Origin: JAWVZU01 sp033722075
Lineage (GTDB): Bacteria; Pseudomonadota; Gammaproteobacteria; Xanthomonadales; SZUA-38
Length of the DNA stretch: 14,024 bases
Direction of reading: 5' to 3'
Assembly: GCA_033722075.1 (NCBI GenBank)
Contig: JAWVZU010000078.1
Coordinates: 1 to 14,024, forward strand
The notes below the pieces were generated by a model, which did not search any database, was not told the DNA's origin, and saw nothing but the letters and a program-made list of their open reading frames with translations. Position numbers and translations under genes: made by a program. This document shows, in pieces, positions 13,575 through 14,024 of this stretch (position 1 is its first letter; each line of letters begins with the position of its first letter).

Positions 13575-14024
13575 CTACTGGTGCCGAGCGGCGCTGAAGA
13601 TCTTCAGCTGAAGTTCGCCCACGGCGTTCACGTCGTTGACGATCTCGAACATGGGATACACATACGGGCCGGTCGCGGCCGGGCCACGCTGGTCGTCGAA
13701 GGCATCGATCGGGAAAGACCCCCCGTAGATGCCGAGGTCAGCTGGACTGCCGTCGATATCGATCAGGAAGGGGTTGTTGGGGCCCGCGTCGATGGCCGGA
13801 CTGTCGGCACCGAGCACGTAATCGGTCGTGTTGTCGAACAGCGGTTCGGCATTGAGGTTGCCGTCCACATCGGGGCAGGCGACCAGGGTATTGGAGCACA
13901 GGTTGGCCAGGAACTGGTTCGCCACGGCGCGCGGGTCGAAGGTGAAGGTCGGACGCTGGATGCCCACCAGGATGTTGCCCTGGACCGTCGCGCTGTCTTC
14001 CACGTGGATGGCGCCGTTTTCCGC
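13575..14024 (-). CDS. C-terminal part of a beta-helix-like secreted protein (5' end outside window)
   Basis: The frame is open to the window edge, so the GTG at 14003 is not the start. The visible 149 residues include a parallel-beta-helix-like rung (AIHVEDSATVQGNILVG), then SPAIDAGPNNPFLIDIDGSPADLGIYGG, a pattern typical of the end of right-handed beta-helix or choice-of-anchor-Q-like proteins, and a short beta-rich tail ending FSAARHQ. Such proteins are exported and often bind or cleave polysaccharides, but no catalytic part is visible. It is the first visible gene of the minus-strand cluster. Confidence 0.7.
   Translation of the reverse strand, partial: AENGAIHVEDSATVQGNILVGIQRPTFTFDPRAVANQFLANLCSNTLVACPDVDGNLNAEPLFDNTTDYVLGADSPAIDAGPNNPFLIDIDGSPADLGIYGGSFPIDAFDDQRGPAATGPYVYPMFEIVNDVNAVGELQLKIFSAARHQ

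Overview
The window looks like chromosomal DNA from a high-GC gammaproteobacterium. RNase E carries the proteobacterial catalytic residues at exactly the E. coli numbering, the orphan response regulator is a clear UvrY/GacA, and the tRNA gene encodes its own CCA. A membrane sensor diguanylate cyclase, GTAGGAGCGGC-type intergenic repeats and secreted FG-GAP proteins ending in a DGFE tail suggest the Xanthomonadales/Chromatiales area (for example a Wenzhouxiangella-like bacterium). That placement is inference, not proof. No phage, transposase, CRISPR or integrase gene is visible.

Layout. Positions 1-4676 read on the plus strand: the 3' part of a propeller/Y_Y_Y/GGDEF diguanylate cyclase (2-1207), a leader with a good sigma70 promoter, RNase E (1469-3712), a UvrY/GacA response regulator (3773-4414), REP-like repeats, and tRNA-Ser(UGA) (4587-4676). 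From 5000 to 14024 all recognisable protein genes read on the minus strand: carotenoid oxygenase (5000-6415), a decayed TolB-like/TPR regulator fragment (6634-6989), a DHH/DHHA1 phosphoesterase (7065-7997), a second TolB-like fragment (8142-8421), a secreted seven-repeat FG-GAP propeller protein (8642-10177), and a tight three-gene cluster of secreted proteins: a GH18-like TIM-barrel (10391-11305), a 749-residue protein combining three beta modules, thrombospondin-type-3 calcium repeats and a seven-repeat FG-GAP propeller (11314-13563), and the C-terminus of a beta-helix-like protein (13575-14024).

How the genes may work together. RNase E and UvrY/GacA lie 60 bp apart. In related bacteria GacA drives the small RNAs that titrate CsrA/RsmA, and RNase E takes part in turnover of such RNAs, so the pair could be a linked post-transcriptional regulatory unit; this is inference. 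The minus-strand cluster at 10391-14024 has an 11-bp gap and an almost abutting junction, so it is probably one operon for exported, calcium-binding, beta-rich surface or secreted proteins plus one candidate glycosidase.

The most unusual structure is at 4666-4901, downstream of tRNA-Ser. The last 15 nt of the tRNA region recur 186 bp further on, and each copy is followed by an array of CAGNNNN heptamers in perfect 7-nt phase. This resembles the tRNA-3'-end repeats of the E. coli tyrT (rtT) region. The second notable structure is the pair of TolB-like gene remnants flanking the DHH gene in permuted order.
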